Shown here in pieces: positions 20,271 through 31,733 of a stretch of DNA of 64,000 nucleotides. The notes under the pieces were generated by a model. The model was not told the DNA's origin. It made no database searches and worked only from the letters and a program-made list of their open reading frames with translations. Source of the DNA: Arachis hypogaea (taxonomy: Eukaryota > Streptophyta > Magnoliopsida > Fabales > Fabaceae); contig NC_092043.1 in the NCBI RefSeq assembly GCF_003086295.3, positions 46,156,884 to 46,220,883 on the forward strand, given 5' to 3'. The position numbers and the translations under genes are program-made. Every line of letters starts with the position of its first letter. The stretch's first letter is position 1.

Positions 20271-20723
20271 GGAGGATTCGATAGTACCAGAATATTTGGA
20301 CCATTAAATGGTCTCATAATAAAATATATTTTTAAAGTTTTTTTAACAACTGCTACATAATTCTTTAACTAATTTTAATTATAAATTAATCCTATATATT
20401 TTATTTAATTATAAAAATTGTTTTTTATTTTATAAATTATTATTTTATCAATCATCTATTATGTTTATTAACAATCAAAAACAAAAACAATAACGAATAT
20501 ATGTTCCATTGATCGTAATAAAGATTTTGGTCATTCCAATGGATTAAAAGTTTATATTTGATCGTGACGTTCGTCCAAGCTGCGAAATTGTGTTTCCTTA
20601 AAAACCAATCGATCAGATTATCAAAACAATCGATTGAATTATAACTCAATCGATTGAATTACAGTGTATCACAAAACAATCGATTGAAAATTGCAAGGCA
20701 GCATGGTTTTCGCATAAATCAAT
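20271..20723 (+). repeat. Left inverted arm
   Basis: About 453 bases matching the reverse complement of 21199-21636 with scattered mismatches and small gaps. Confidence 0.85.
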
Positions 20724-21198
20724 GAAATTTTTTATAATCAAAGAGATTGATACACCATTCCAATGGTGGGATTGAATAATTGGTGATAGATTATTCATCA
20801 ATTTATAATGTTAATATTAAGGAAAATATAAGATTAGAGTATCTAAATCAAAATAAAACCTTATAAATTGAAGATAGAATTTTAAAGATAAGATAGATGA
20901 ATAATAAGATAATTATTTTTTTTAACGATAAGAAAGTTTAAAACGGAGTTTAAAACGGCATAGTACATAATTCAATCGATTGAATTGGAATTCACGTACA
21001 CAACCAATCGATTGAATTTGGTCAATCCATATTGTTTTGGTGAATTTAATCGATTGAGTAACAAAAACAATCAATTGAATTGTGAGACCTCAGGTTGTTT
21101 TCAAGCATTCAATCGATTGGAGAGTATAAACAATCGATTGAATTACAAAAATCCACTTTTTATTCATCCTTCAATCGATTGGGTCATATCACCAATCG

Positions 21199-21636
21199 AT
21201 TGATTTATGCGAAAACCATGCTGCCTTGCAATTTTCAATCGATTGTTTTGTGATACACTGTAATCCAATCGATTGAGTTATAATTCAATCGATTGGTTTT
21301 CAAGGAAACACGATTTCGCAGCCCGGGACGAGCGTCACGGATCAAATATAAACTTTTAATCCATTGGAATGACGAAAAGCTTTATTACAATCAATGGAAG
21401 ATATAATTCGTTATTGTTTTTGTTTTTGATTGTTAATAAACATAATAGATGATTAATAAAATAATAATTTATAAAATAAAAAATAGTTTTTATAATTAAA
21501 TAAAATATACGGAGTTAATTTGTAATTAAAATTAGTTAAAGGACTATGTAGCAGTTGTTAAAAAAATTTTAAAATCATGTTTTATTATGGGACCATTTAA
21601 TGGTCCAAACGTTTTAGGACCATCGAATCCGATGCC
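21199..21636 (-). repeat. Right inverted arm
   Basis: About 438 bases, the inverted partner of 20271-20723. Confidence 0.85.
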
Positions 21637-21645
21637 CAATAAGTT

Positions 21646-23089
21646 TCAAAAAGTTTTTAATACTAATATTATATATAATTTTTTGTATACTTTTTTATAT
21701 ATTTTTATATAAAAATAAAAAAATAAAAATATCATCTTTTATAATATTAAAAATGTAAGAAAATAGAAAAAATATAAATATTATTTTATTTTTTATTTTT
21801 TGTGATTTTGAGTTTTTCCCTCAACTTGAAGAAGTGACCTAATCTAATGTATTCACTCCATATCATTCATTTATGGACAAAAGGTCATCAAGCTGGTAGC
21901 CATGTTCACATAATTAAAATTTAATTTGGATAAATAATTTAATTAATTTTTTAAAAAAATTTAAAATATAAAAATTTATATTGTAATAATTTTTTTAAAA
22001 TTTATAAATTAATTTTAAAAATTTTAATAAATAGTAATATTATAATTTTTTATAATTTAAAAATAAAAAAACTTTTGATATTTTTCAAAGAGAATTAATC
22101 ATTTACTACTTACTCTTGTATATTTGTTTTTGATGATTGTTATGATACTTAAAATATGGTGTTTAAATTATCAAAATAAATTAAAAATTTAATATTTAAT
22201 TTAAAAAATATATATATATATAATTTTAAAAAATTAAAATTTACTATAAAAGATAAATTAATAAAAAATTAGATATCAACACATAAACACTATAGAATTA
22301 ACATTTATTATTTTATGTTTTGCTCGATTCCCCTTCTTACCTTACAATCGCCTGTGTGGCCATTTTCTAATTCATCTTAATAATAAAATTAAATAGGCTT
22401 GAAATGATCGAAAGAAAAATAATAAAATCTCTCAATATTTATATAGACTTATGATTCGTGTTTTTGTGCATTAGTAACTGAAATTTTGAGGGTGTGTAAG
22501 TATGTGAATCATCAAAAGTTTTTTATAACTTATTGAAACTAATTTTGTTTATAAAAAAAAATCTAAGTTATTTGGCATAACCTTGAATTTTAAGAAAATT
22601 TAAACTTTAAGCCTTAGACTTTAAATAATTTTGAATCTCAAATACACTTGAGTTTTTTAGTAATTTAAACTTTAAGTAGATTTGGATACCAAACATACTT
22701 TATCTTGACCACTAAAATTAATCATTCTTGTTTTCTCTAACCATGGCCTAATTTACACGCACATTATCTTTAACTTTGACTGATGAACTTTTTTTTATTT
22801 CAATTGCTGAGTTATTTCTGACTTCGATTGTTAAATTTTTTTAATTTTGAATGTTGAGATCATTTTAAAAAATTCTTTCCAATTCAAATTATGTGTTTCA
22901 ATTTTTTTGCACAACATAAAGAAATATTTGTACTTTATTAAAAATAAATTTATAAAATATATAACGTGTTTGGTTGAGAAAGAGATGAGAGAGAGAGAGG
23001 GAAAAAGAGAAAGTGGGTGAAAAACATAAGAAAAGGTAGACATAAATGATATATACTTATCGAAAAAACAAAAGAATAGTTGTATATAC
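21646..23089. other. A/T-rich intergenic DNA
   Basis: No gene found. Contains a short TA run (about 22209), related CTTTAAG blocks at 22600-22690 and a GA-rich stretch at 22978-23015. The frames here are low-complexity Phe/Lys/Ile runs. Confidence 0.6.
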
Positions 23090-23095
23090 ATTTTT

Positions 23096-25160
23096 GCATT
23101 TATACGTTACACTACGAAAGGAGGGGCCTTGAAGGCTATTGTGAAGATAAATTGTATGAGAATGAGAGGCAATGTTATGTTTGTGGGGGAAGCTAAATAT
23201 AGGAGAATGATCGAGCTGAAAGATATGAACAGAATTCATCCATGAGATGAAACTCGAAATACTATGGTTCGTCAAACGCCAAAAGAAAGAAAAGAGACTC
23301 AGAAAATCACGGCTACCTCCAACAAAGATTTAACAATTGAGAAAAAAAAGTTTAAGATCCGTATGGGAATAGGTGGACGAAGAAGGTGGAAGTGGCGGTG
23401 GTGAAAGAAAATTTAGACTGGTTGTAGAAAAGTCTAGTTGGGGGAACGACGAAGGCTATTGACTTCAGATCACTGAAGGTATCGGTTGTGAAGAATTTTC
23501 CTCAAGTTATCCAGGTGCGCAAAATGGGTGCATATAAAGTTCTGTTGACCTTTGACAGCCTCTTGAATGCAGAAGAGGCTTACACATTCAAAATGAATAG
23601 CCTACTACAGTTGTTCCATAGTGTACGGAGGTGGGACTAGTCAGAGAGAAGTGAAACTTGAAAGGTGTGGCTAGAATGCTTTGGGGTCCCATTACATGCA
23701 TGGTCTATGGATACTTTCAGATGATTAGAAAGCCAATAGGGTGAGGTGGTTGGGTGTGATAACGCGACAAAATCGTGCATCTTTTTTAGTGTCGACTGTG
23801 TACAAATTGATAGCTATGTGATGGATGTGATCAATGAATGTGTCCATATCACAATAGGCATCAGCGGCTTTGACGTTTTGGTAAAAGAGGTGGGACGCGA
23901 AACATATGGAGAGAATGGTAAGGTGGAAATGATGGAAGCTGACAAGGGAAGCAGTGGCCACTCGAGGAACATACCTACAAAGGAATGTGATGATGCTATT
24001 ATAACATCGCTAAGGCTGACAAATTTGACGGGCAATGCAGATCAGGCAGCGAAAGTGGTTATCGAGGTGCGGGGGGAGGAGATTGAAGATGATGATAGAT
24101 TGGTAATTTCAGAAACAATTTTGAACAAGTGGAGTTATGAAAATTTAAGTCACAATCAATTGAAACTGGTAACTTATCAATTTAATAATGGTGGTATTGA
24201 AGGCATGGCTAATTTTATAGGATATGAGGTGAGTAATAAAGTGGATTCTAAGTTGACTATTCCATGGGACTATGGTTTTAAATCTAATGGGCTACATATG
24301 GGAGCAATAAGGGTTAATGGGCTTGAACCTAATAAGGGCCCTCCAATGGAATGAGAAACTGTTATAACGTAATGGGCCTGGATGACCCAAGCTCCAAAGC
24401 AGCTCATCAGTTTGGAGCAGCGAAAGTTCATCAGGGGCTGGTTATAACGCGGACGGGTTGGGTCTACATTGGGCCAGTCCGAAAGCAAGCGGGTCAGGGA
24501 ATGTTGATCCTGCGGGGTAGCGCCTCACCAGCGACGGAAGCCTCTTCGCCTAGGGATTTGCACGCGTTAGGGGTGCGGCTTCAAGGGCTGGAGAAGCACG
24601 ACATCTCCCTGGTGAAAAAAGTGTGACGGCGACTGGTACAGAGGTTGTGCGTTGGCCAGAACAAAGCTTGGTGGTTAATGGTCGGGCAAATGGTGAAGGA
24701 GCGAACTGGTAAGGAGGAGGGCGACTTGACTAGGGTGGTGCGGCTACTCTGACGGTGCATGGGTGCCACTTGGAAGATGAACCACACGTCTATTGTGATG
24801 CGCCGGTATTGGCACATGATGCGAGGGCATAAGGAGGCTCGAGCATGGACACATGCGGAGGAGGTGGGTGGTGCAGATTATTCAAGCATGATGGAGGGGA
24901 TGATTTGCTACAAGGGATGTTGAGCGTGGACGACAGTTCAAAAAAGGGACATGCTGACGTTGATAACTCTGCACACAATGGCGGACAGAAGGAAGGATTT
25001 GGTATTGCAAGGCTGGGAATGGAAGCATTTGTTGACAAAAATTTGTCGGTAATTAATGACGAAGATGGATACGATGATGATGAGGACAACCTGCAGGACG
25101 CAGCACATGCCAATGTTGGTGAAGCTAGTGATAATGAGGTTTTAACATTGGAGGAGTAGC
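23096..25160 (+). pseudogene. LINE ORF1 protein remnant
   Basis: The first readable part (RRGALKAIVKIN, GNVMFVGEAKYRR) looks like the end of an RRM domain, which plant L1 ORF1 proteins carry. It is followed by a DUF4283-type segment (VLLTFDSLLNAEEAYTFKMN, ESCISF-like around 23770) and a longer open stretch 23746-24354 (GCDNATKSCIF, GFDVLVKEVGRE). A hydrophilic tail with acidic runs continues to about 25160. The product of an intact copy binds LINE RNA. At least five stops or frame changes. Confidence 0.7.
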
Positions 25161-25351
25161 TTGTAGAAAACAAAAGAACCTGGAGCAAGGGATTCAGGAG
25201 CAGTGCTATACAATGAAGAAGATGACATAATGGCTATTCTTCAACAACAAAATGAAGAAGCTGCTCAGAAAAGAAGGCTGGCAAAACAGAAGGCAAAAGC
25301 AAGACGGAGCAGTCCCAAAACTCATAAAAAGGTGTGCAATAATTTTTTGAA

Positions 25352-28300
25352 ATGATTATTACTTCATGGAATATTAGGGGGTTGAAGGGTGATGGAAAGA
25401 TGAGGATGGTAAAGGACCTGAAGAGGAAATATAGATTAAACATGTTAAGTTTGGTGGAGACTAAAAGACAGATAATGACTAAATTTGATATACCAAAAAT
25501 TTGGGGAATTAGTTGCATGGGGTGGGACTATGTTGAGTCTGATGGTGCATCTGGTGGGTTATTGTTAATATGGGATGATGATTTTTTTAAAATAAGAAAT
25601 AGTTATAAAGGGGAGAGATGGTTGTGTGTTAAAGGAGAGTTGTTGAAAAATAATTTTAATTGTGCGTTTATCTTGGTTTATGGTGCACATGTTAGAGATG
25701 AAAAATTTCTTGTGTGGGAGGAGTTGAGCTACATAACTGGATTATGCCAGGTTCCCTGTTGTTTTATGGGAAACTTTAATGAGAATGTATAGGTGGAGGA
25801 AAGACGAGGCACTGATAGTTTATCCCTGTCAGCCGAAGACTTCAAGAATTGGATACATGACATGGGTGTGGTAGACTTGCTGATTACTGACTGCAAGTTT
25901 ACATGGTTCAAAGGTTGATCCTATAGCCGTATCGATATGGTTCTCGTTAGCTTGGAATGGCTGGAGACGTTTTTAAAAACTTGGTTACGAGGTGGTCCAA
26001 GGGGTTTGTCTGATCACTGTCCTATTATAGTGGAAGTTAAGAGACTAAGAGATAGGTCGAGACCGTTCCAAAATATTGACTCGTGGTTTACTCATGAAGG
26101 TTTTCTGAGGATGGTCAAGGAGGAATGGAGAGAACTTGATGAGGCACATTTCACAGATAAATTAAAGGTCTTGACAGTTTCTCTAGGAAGAATGCGAGGA
26201 TGCTTTAAAGGTCATGAAGGTTTTATAAGAATTTGTATCATCAGGAGGAGTCTCCATTGGTGGGGTTCAGGGACGAATTGGTAGAAATGATTGGTGAAGA
26301 GGATGCTTTGGCTTTGGAGGTGCAACCAACTCTTGAGAAGGTTAGAGAAGCAGTGTGGGATTATGAATCATCCAAAACTCCAGGAAGTGATGGATACAAC
26401 ATGAATTTCATAAAGAGGTGTTCGGCTAAAATTGGCTCTAAATTTACGGCAGCGGTATTGGATTTTTTCCTGACTTCCAAATTACCGGCAGATGCAAATC
26501 TCACTTGGGTGGCACTGGCCCCTAAGTTTACTGGTACAAAGAAAATCAAAGACCTTAGGCCGATCAGCATGGTAGGTTCTGTGTATAAAGTCATTCAAAA
26601 ATACTGGTTAGGAGAATGCGAGCAATAATGCCACGGCTAGTAGGTGAAATACAAAGTGCTTTTGTCAAAGGGCGGAAGATTCATGACGTGGCTCTTATTG
26701 CATGCAAAATAGTTCAATGGATTAAATTGAGAAAGAAGGAAGTGGTGATAATAAAGCTAGACTTTCAAAAAACATATGATAGAGTCAAGTGGAGATTTGT
26801 AGACCTTGTGTTGCAAAATATGGGGTTTCGGCGAAGATGAAGGAATTGGGTTATGGAGTGCATAACTACGTTTTCTATGTCATTGCTGATAAACAACTCG
26901 CCATCTAAGATGTTTAAGATGGAAAGTGGTCTGCGACAGGGTGATCCGTTGTCTCCATTTCTATTTGTACTTATCATTGATGTTCTACATATAATGTTTA
27001 GGGAGGCGGTAAGAAACAGGCGCATATCACCGTTACTGGTGGATAGAGATCATATTGAGTTGTCGCATCTTCAGTTTACGGATGATACTATTCTGTTCTG
27101 TCCCCTAGAGGAAGAGACCATTAAGAACTAAAAGAGAATCCTTCGTTGTTTTGAGCTAATATCGGAGCTGACTGTTAATTTTGATAAATCAAGCTTTATC
27201 CCAATTAACTGTGATGATTAGTGGGTACAACATATGTGTAGGGTATTGGGTTGCAATGTAGCTTTTCTTCGAGTGAAATACTTAGAGATCCCGGTTAGAA
27301 GCAAAATCGAGATTAGTGAAGACTTGGAAGCCCATCATAGAAAAAGTGGAAGAGAAGCTGAGCATATGAAAAACCAAGGTACTTAATAAAGCCGGTAAGT
27401 TAGTGCTCATTAAATCTACTTTGAACAGTCTCCCTGTCTATTATTTGAGCTTATATAAAATGCCAAAGGCTGTTGTAGAGAAACTGATTTTCTTATAGAA
27501 AAGATTTCTATGGAGTAAGGATGATGGTAGGAATGGTATGGCAATGATTAGGTGGGAGGTGGTGCAGGCTCCCAAAATGTTTGGTGGGTTGGACGTTGGG
27601 GATGCCATGGTGCGCAACACAGCCCTTCTATTTAAGTGGTGGTGGCGTTTCTCGAATGAGGATTGTCCCTTATAGAAGAGGGTGATTTGCTCTTTACCTG
27701 AACCCAAATGTGATGCTGTCATCCCAGGTGTTACCTATCCGCCAGGGGGGAAGGATATTTGCCATATACAGTTCAAGGATCAACAAGTAAGACAAAAGAT
27801 GATTAATGGGTTGTCTATGGAGATTGGTGATGGGAGAGGGACTCAGTTCTAGAAGAATGTATGGATGCGTGGCGGCTCCCTGAAAAATCAATTTCTAAGG
27901 CTTTTCTCAGTTTCAAACCAAAAAGGATCCGTTAATGGGGATTGTGCGTTTTGCGACGGGTTAGAGTGGAGATAGAACTTCCAATGGAGGCGAGAACTTT
28001 TCCAATGGGAGTTGGATATAGTGAACCAGTTGCATGAAACTTTAAGACTGTTCAAACTTGCTTATGACAGAGAGGATATAGTTGTGTGGATGATTGATAA
28101 ACAAGGTGTATTTTCTACTAACTCCTTTGTGTAGGTGATGCAGGCGAAAATGATTCCGGAGGATATAGCAAGCTACAATTTTACTAGGATAGTTTGGAAA
28201 GGTCTAGTTCCACCAAGAGTAGAATTATTTTCTTGGTTTGTGTTGACTACTGGAAGAGTCAATACGAAGGAGAGACTGAGTCAGTTTGGGGTGGTAAACC

Positions 28301-28640
28301 AGGAAGATGTTGTATGTATGTTATGCAACAAAGGTGTTGAATATAGTCACCACTTGTTTCTTGGTTGTGATTTTTCTTAGCAGGTTTAGTGTGCATGGTT
28401 GTCATTTGTTGGAAGTCTATGGTCGTGTCCGGGAACGCTAAAGGAACATTTTCAAAGTTGGACTGAGCTACCAACTAGTAAGGTGGAACGCAAGAGGTGG
28501 ATGGTATGCGATTATTTAGAACATTCGGCTAGAAATGAATAGAAGGATTTTTCAGAATAAAGGAAAAGGGGTTGACATGATTATCCATCAGTCCTTTATG
28601 AACTATAATGAGTGGCTAGGAGCGGATCCCTTTGGTCGTT
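25352..28640 (+). pseudogene. LINE ORF2: endonuclease and reverse transcriptase, broken
   Basis: The endonuclease starts SWNIRGLKGDGK at 25364 and retains the late catalytic motif LSDHCPIIVEV near 26003, with a stop at 25790-25792 (before VEERRG). Reverse transcriptase motifs: KTPGSDGYN, LRPISMVGSVYK, QSAFVKGRKIHD, LDFQKTYDRVKW, GLRQGDPLSPFLF, and the catalytic box as FTDD where FADD/YADD is usual. The C-terminal zinc-finger RVT region (28135-28380) holds PPRVELFSWF and CMLCNKGVEYSHHLFLGC. Fragmented by many stops; cannot be active. Confidence 0.88.
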
Positions 28641-28773
28641 GATGACAATGGCAAAGATGACAGGAGGATATTTATGAGTGTTCTTAGCGTTGGTTTCTTT
28701 GCTTTAACTATTTTAGTTTGTTTTGTTTGTTTTCTTCTTATACTCCACTTACTCTATTGAGCTCTTTCTTTTA

Positions 28774-28778
<5 letters not shown>

Positions 28779-28825
<47 letters not shown>
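28779..28825. repeat. TA microsatellite at the LINE 3' end
   Basis: About 23 AT units, placed where a LINE tail would be and immediately before UGT-derived sequence. Confidence 0.9.
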
Positions 28826-28831
<6 letters not shown>

Positions 28832-28845
28832 TATTTTTAATGTTA

Positions 28846-29476
28846 TTTTTTTATGCTTTCTCTCAAGAACCGTGGAACCGATGATGTGTTCACGGATTCT
28901 GATCCTGATTTCTTTGTTCAGATCTCCAATCTAGTCGCTTCAAAGGTTCTACCTAATCCTGCATTGGATAGAGATGGCGGATATTTGGCTTATTACAGGC
29001 TTGCTCAGAGGTTTACAAACACCAAAGGAATAATTGTTAATACCTTCTAGGAGTTGGAGAGGTATGCTTTTGATGCATTATCGCCTATCCGACGGCAAAA
29101 CAGGAGTTCCTCCAATCTATTCTGTTGGCCCTTTGATTGAGCTCAAAGGTCACCATCAGCCAAATCTAGACCAATTACAGCATGAGAAACTACTGAGATT
29201 TCTTGATGACCAAGAAACTACTTCTGTTGTTTTTCTCTGTTTTGGGAGCAAAGGAAGCTTTGGTCCATCCCAAACAAGCCAAATCAGTTCAAAGGTCTTA
29301 TTGTAAAGGCGAATGAGATAGAGAAAGGGTCGAAACAATTGATGGATAGAGATAATAATATTGTGCACAAGAAGGTGCAAGAGATGAAAGAGATAGCTAG
29401 GAAAACTGTTATTAATGGTGGATCACCTTTCAATGCTGTTAGAGAACTTATTGGTCATATGGTGGGTAACAATTGA
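28846..29476 (+). pseudogene. UDP-glycosyltransferase (UGT71-like) fragment, opposite strand
   Basis: Reads like the middle and end of the cluster's UGTs: LSLKNRGTDDVFTDSDPDF, YYRLAQRFTNTKGIIVNTF, IYSVGPLIELKGHHQPNLDQ, VVFLCFGSKGSFGPSQTSQI. It then jumps at about 29285 from the QTREIA position into the C-terminal helix (NEIEKGSKQLMDRD... KKVQEMKEIARKTVINGG), so about 130 residues including the whole PSPG box are deleted. The N-terminal third is absent too; the sequence starts right after the TA tract. A TAG at about 29048-29050 and a frame shift near 29090 add damage. It is the only cluster member on the plus strand. Confidence 0.85.
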
Positions 29477-29820
29477 TAACTACTTTTTTTGGGGTCGTAT
29501 TTCTTGGAGTTGTTCTTTCCTCTGAATCAATGTAAAACAAGTAAACAATAAGTTCTTCATTGAAATTGTTGCTATTGGTGTATTAAAAATGAACATGAAC
29601 AAGTTGTTTTAATGAACTTGTTTCTTCATATCTGAACATAGAACTTCGTCTAACTCATGTTTCACCAACTGAAGTACAAACTACAATTTTGAAATTGAGA
29701 ACATATATATATATATACACGTTGCTAATATGTCTTGCAAGGTTTGACACAAACGTGTGTGTCTAATGGTTTGTCAACATGCTCTACAGGACATTCTTGA
29801 ATAAATTTGTTAGCAGAAGG
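29477..29820. other. Intergenic, A/T-rich
   Basis: About 340 bases with a short TA run at about 29705-29717 and no gene; tail-to-tail between the UGT fragment and the quinone reductase remnant. Confidence 0.55.
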
Positions 29821-30590
29821 TTAGACTTTTAGCTTTTTTGCAATTTCAGCCATATATTTACCCTGGTAAAAGGCCTGCTGCAGTTCTAGCTCGGTAGGTT
29901 GCCGAGTTCCATCTCCGGCGAAGGTTCCAGCACCATATGCTGAGCCTCCTTTCACCTCATCCATCTCAAACATGCCACTTCCAAATGTGTATCCAAGGGG
30001 CACAAAAAGCATGCCATGATGAGCTAATTGAGTTATTGCTGTCAATCTGCAATTAAAGATTTAGAGGAAAATTGAAAACTAAATTCAATAAATTCATAAT
30101 TTCATAGCATAAGAATCACTAGTCACTAACGAATATAGTTCATAGTCTTGGTCACTATTGGAAAAGTGAAGATACAATTGTTAAGAGGCATGACAAGCAA
30201 CATTATGAGAATTATCTGTTTGATCAAAACAATTCTGATAGAACAAATGAACAAGTTTGTTATGTTCTAAATTGAAATGATAACAACAGTAGGAAGCATT
30301 TAGAGTTCATTTTACTCACGCTGAAAGTTCCTGGCCTCCGCCGTGAAAGCCAGTACTCCAAAAGATTCCAGCAGGCTTGCCAGCAAGTGCTTGGGAGGCC
30401 CATAGCTCACTAGTGGCATCAAAAAATGCCTTCAGTTGGCTTGGCATCATGCCGAATCGAGAAGGAAAACCAAATATAAAACCATCAGCTTCCAGAAGTT
30501 GTTCCGGTTTGATGTCCGTTACATCATCCGGCCTAGGAGGGGCCTTCAGCTTTTCCAATATTCGATCGGAGAGAGTCAATGTCCCATCAG
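29821..30590 (-). pseudogene. NAD(P)H:quinone oxidoreductase (WrbA/FQR1 type), 5'-truncated
   Basis: Two exons of the flavodoxin-like quinone reductase survive: 30590-30320 ([51 protein letters not shown]) and 30046-29821 ([38 protein letters not shown], to KKLKV). The intron 30319-30047 has GTGAGT and TTGCAG ends, and the phase is conserved across it. The first exon, with the FMN-binding P-loop (YSMYGHV-like in the family), is not found in the following kilobase. Without it there would be no flavin site. An intact enzyme reduces quinones by two electrons using NAD(P)H in the cytosol. The exons themselves are open, so loss is recent or the first exon lies elsewhere. Confidence 0.88.
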
Positions 30591-31460
30591 CTATGAGCAT
30601 AAGCAACCAAAACGTATTTATTGAACAAGGTGTCCACATAATATCCACAGGTGTGGATATTATATGCCATCCACACCATAGAACTCCGCTTATATATATA
30701 CTTTAATTTTGATAGTATTCCGGCCCAGTCTAACAAGGGTCCCGGCCCAGTCTAACTGTGGATCGACGATCCACCGGGTCACTTGATATCCAAACCCAAG
30801 GATGATTTACGTATCATCTCACGTTTTGCTAAAGTGATCTGAATAGCTAATAAAAGCTTTCAAGCAAATGGACTCAAACGAATGGATCTATCTAAATTCA
30901 AAATATAAATGGAGAAAAATCTATCCCTCTCTAAAAATACGTCACCTTTTTTATCCTAATTAATAACCTTAATATAGACATTAACTTTAATATCAGAGTA
31001 TCTTTACAAATAATTCTACCTGCCGATCTATCGACAATTCGGACAGTCATTCCCTCAGAAAGTTCCCGTCCAAGTCTAAATACCCTACTTCACTCAATTA
31101 CTTAAGTCCAAACTTCATCCGAATTACCATTCTTCTGAACAACCAAACAGATAGTTAGTGTGCTAATAGTAAATTTATGATATCGATATTATGCACCAAA
31201 GTACATATCTGATCCCATTTGACTCTCTTATGACCTTCATAATGAACATTCACTATGCATCACCAACTGAAACTTACAGGGACATTGAAGCCTATACTTA
31301 CATAAATTCGCAACTTTGTAGAACTCAACGAATCAATTATGAGCGGGAAAATAAAGACCGATGAATCAGATATAGTTTCATTTCCATTTTTTTTAAGGAA
31401 AAAAGACTTATAAATCTAATTCTACATTTGAAGGTACAGTGAAGCCTTTTTCATGCATAC
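30591..31460. other. Junction between quinone reductase and cyclin fragments
   Basis: No gene. Holds an imperfect palindrome (ATAATATCCACAGGTGTGGATATTAT, 30639-30664), a repeated CGGCCCAGTCTAAC (about 30721 and 30743) and a mixed region to 31420 that could be a decayed retroelement end. The missing quinone reductase 5' exon and cyclin 3' exons should be here but are not. Confidence 0.5.
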
Positions 31461-31733
31461 CTGAAATGTTGAAGCATTACTACAGATGTTAGTTACATCA
31501 TTAAGCACTTGTTTTCTCTTATCCAGGGGATCAACAACTACAGAAGTTTTGTTCTCATCAGAACCTGTTCTTGTGAAACTTCCTCTAAGTACATGTTTCT
31601 GCTCATTTTTAAATGATGGTCTTGAGTAGGGTGGTATCCCTCCAACTGATCCTAAGACCTTAGCCCTCGCTCTTGTGATTCGATGTGGACGCTCTTCGTC
31701 TTTGGCACTGGCTGCTTTATTTGCTTTGTTCAT
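31461..31733 (-). pseudogene. A2-type cyclin, first coding exon only
   Basis: The ATG at 31733 opens MNKANKAASAKDEERP, then RITRARAKVLGSVGGIPP, SRPSFK, SDENKT and LDKRKQVLNDVTNI: the N-terminal regulatory region of plant A2 cyclins, including the conserved R-I-T-R-A-R-A-K segment and the DVTNI motif (family recalled, not searched). The exon ends TTTCAG at 31461, followed by a good donor GTATGC, phase 0. The destruction box and both cyclin folds, encoded by later exons, are absent downstream, where the quinone reductase remnant begins. A full protein would activate CDKs in S/G2. As it stands it is a gene fragment. Confidence 0.78.

Larger units (their letters stand above)
20271..21636. mobile_element. 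Non-autonomous long-inverted-repeat DNA transposon (Mutator-like), rich in CAATCGATTG
   Basis: About 1.37 kb, consisting almost entirely of two inverted arms (20271-20723 and 21199-21636) around a 475-base loop. Ends start GGAGGATTCG and GGCATCGGATTCG, and a 9-bp target duplication with one mismatch flanks it, both Mutator-like features. The arms share long near-identical blocks, e.g. GCAAGGCAGCATGGTTTTCG and ATCATCTATTATGTTTATTA. Twelve exact and three near-exact copies of the palindrome CAATCGATTG lie between 20600 and 21300. The one ORF across the loop (20985-21203) just translates these repeats. No transposase. Confidence 0.85.
23090..28778 (+). mobile_element. L1-type LINE, 5'-truncated and decayed
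   Basis: About 5.7 kb in the order expected for a plant L1-type element: end of an RRM-like segment and an ORF1 remnant (23096-25160), apurinic-type endonuclease (25352-26080), reverse transcriptase (26250-27130), then a zinc-finger RVT region (28135-28380). It starts inside ORF1, as 5' truncation during target-primed reverse transcription would give. The 3' end (CTCTATTGAGCTCTTTCTTT, then AAAC) runs into a TA tract at 28779. Many stops and frame shifts. Confidence 0.85.

Noticed and set aside
20985..21203. 72-codon ORF in the long-armed element
   Set aside because: It only translates the CAATCGATTG repeats (recurring NRL) and has no protein-like conservation.
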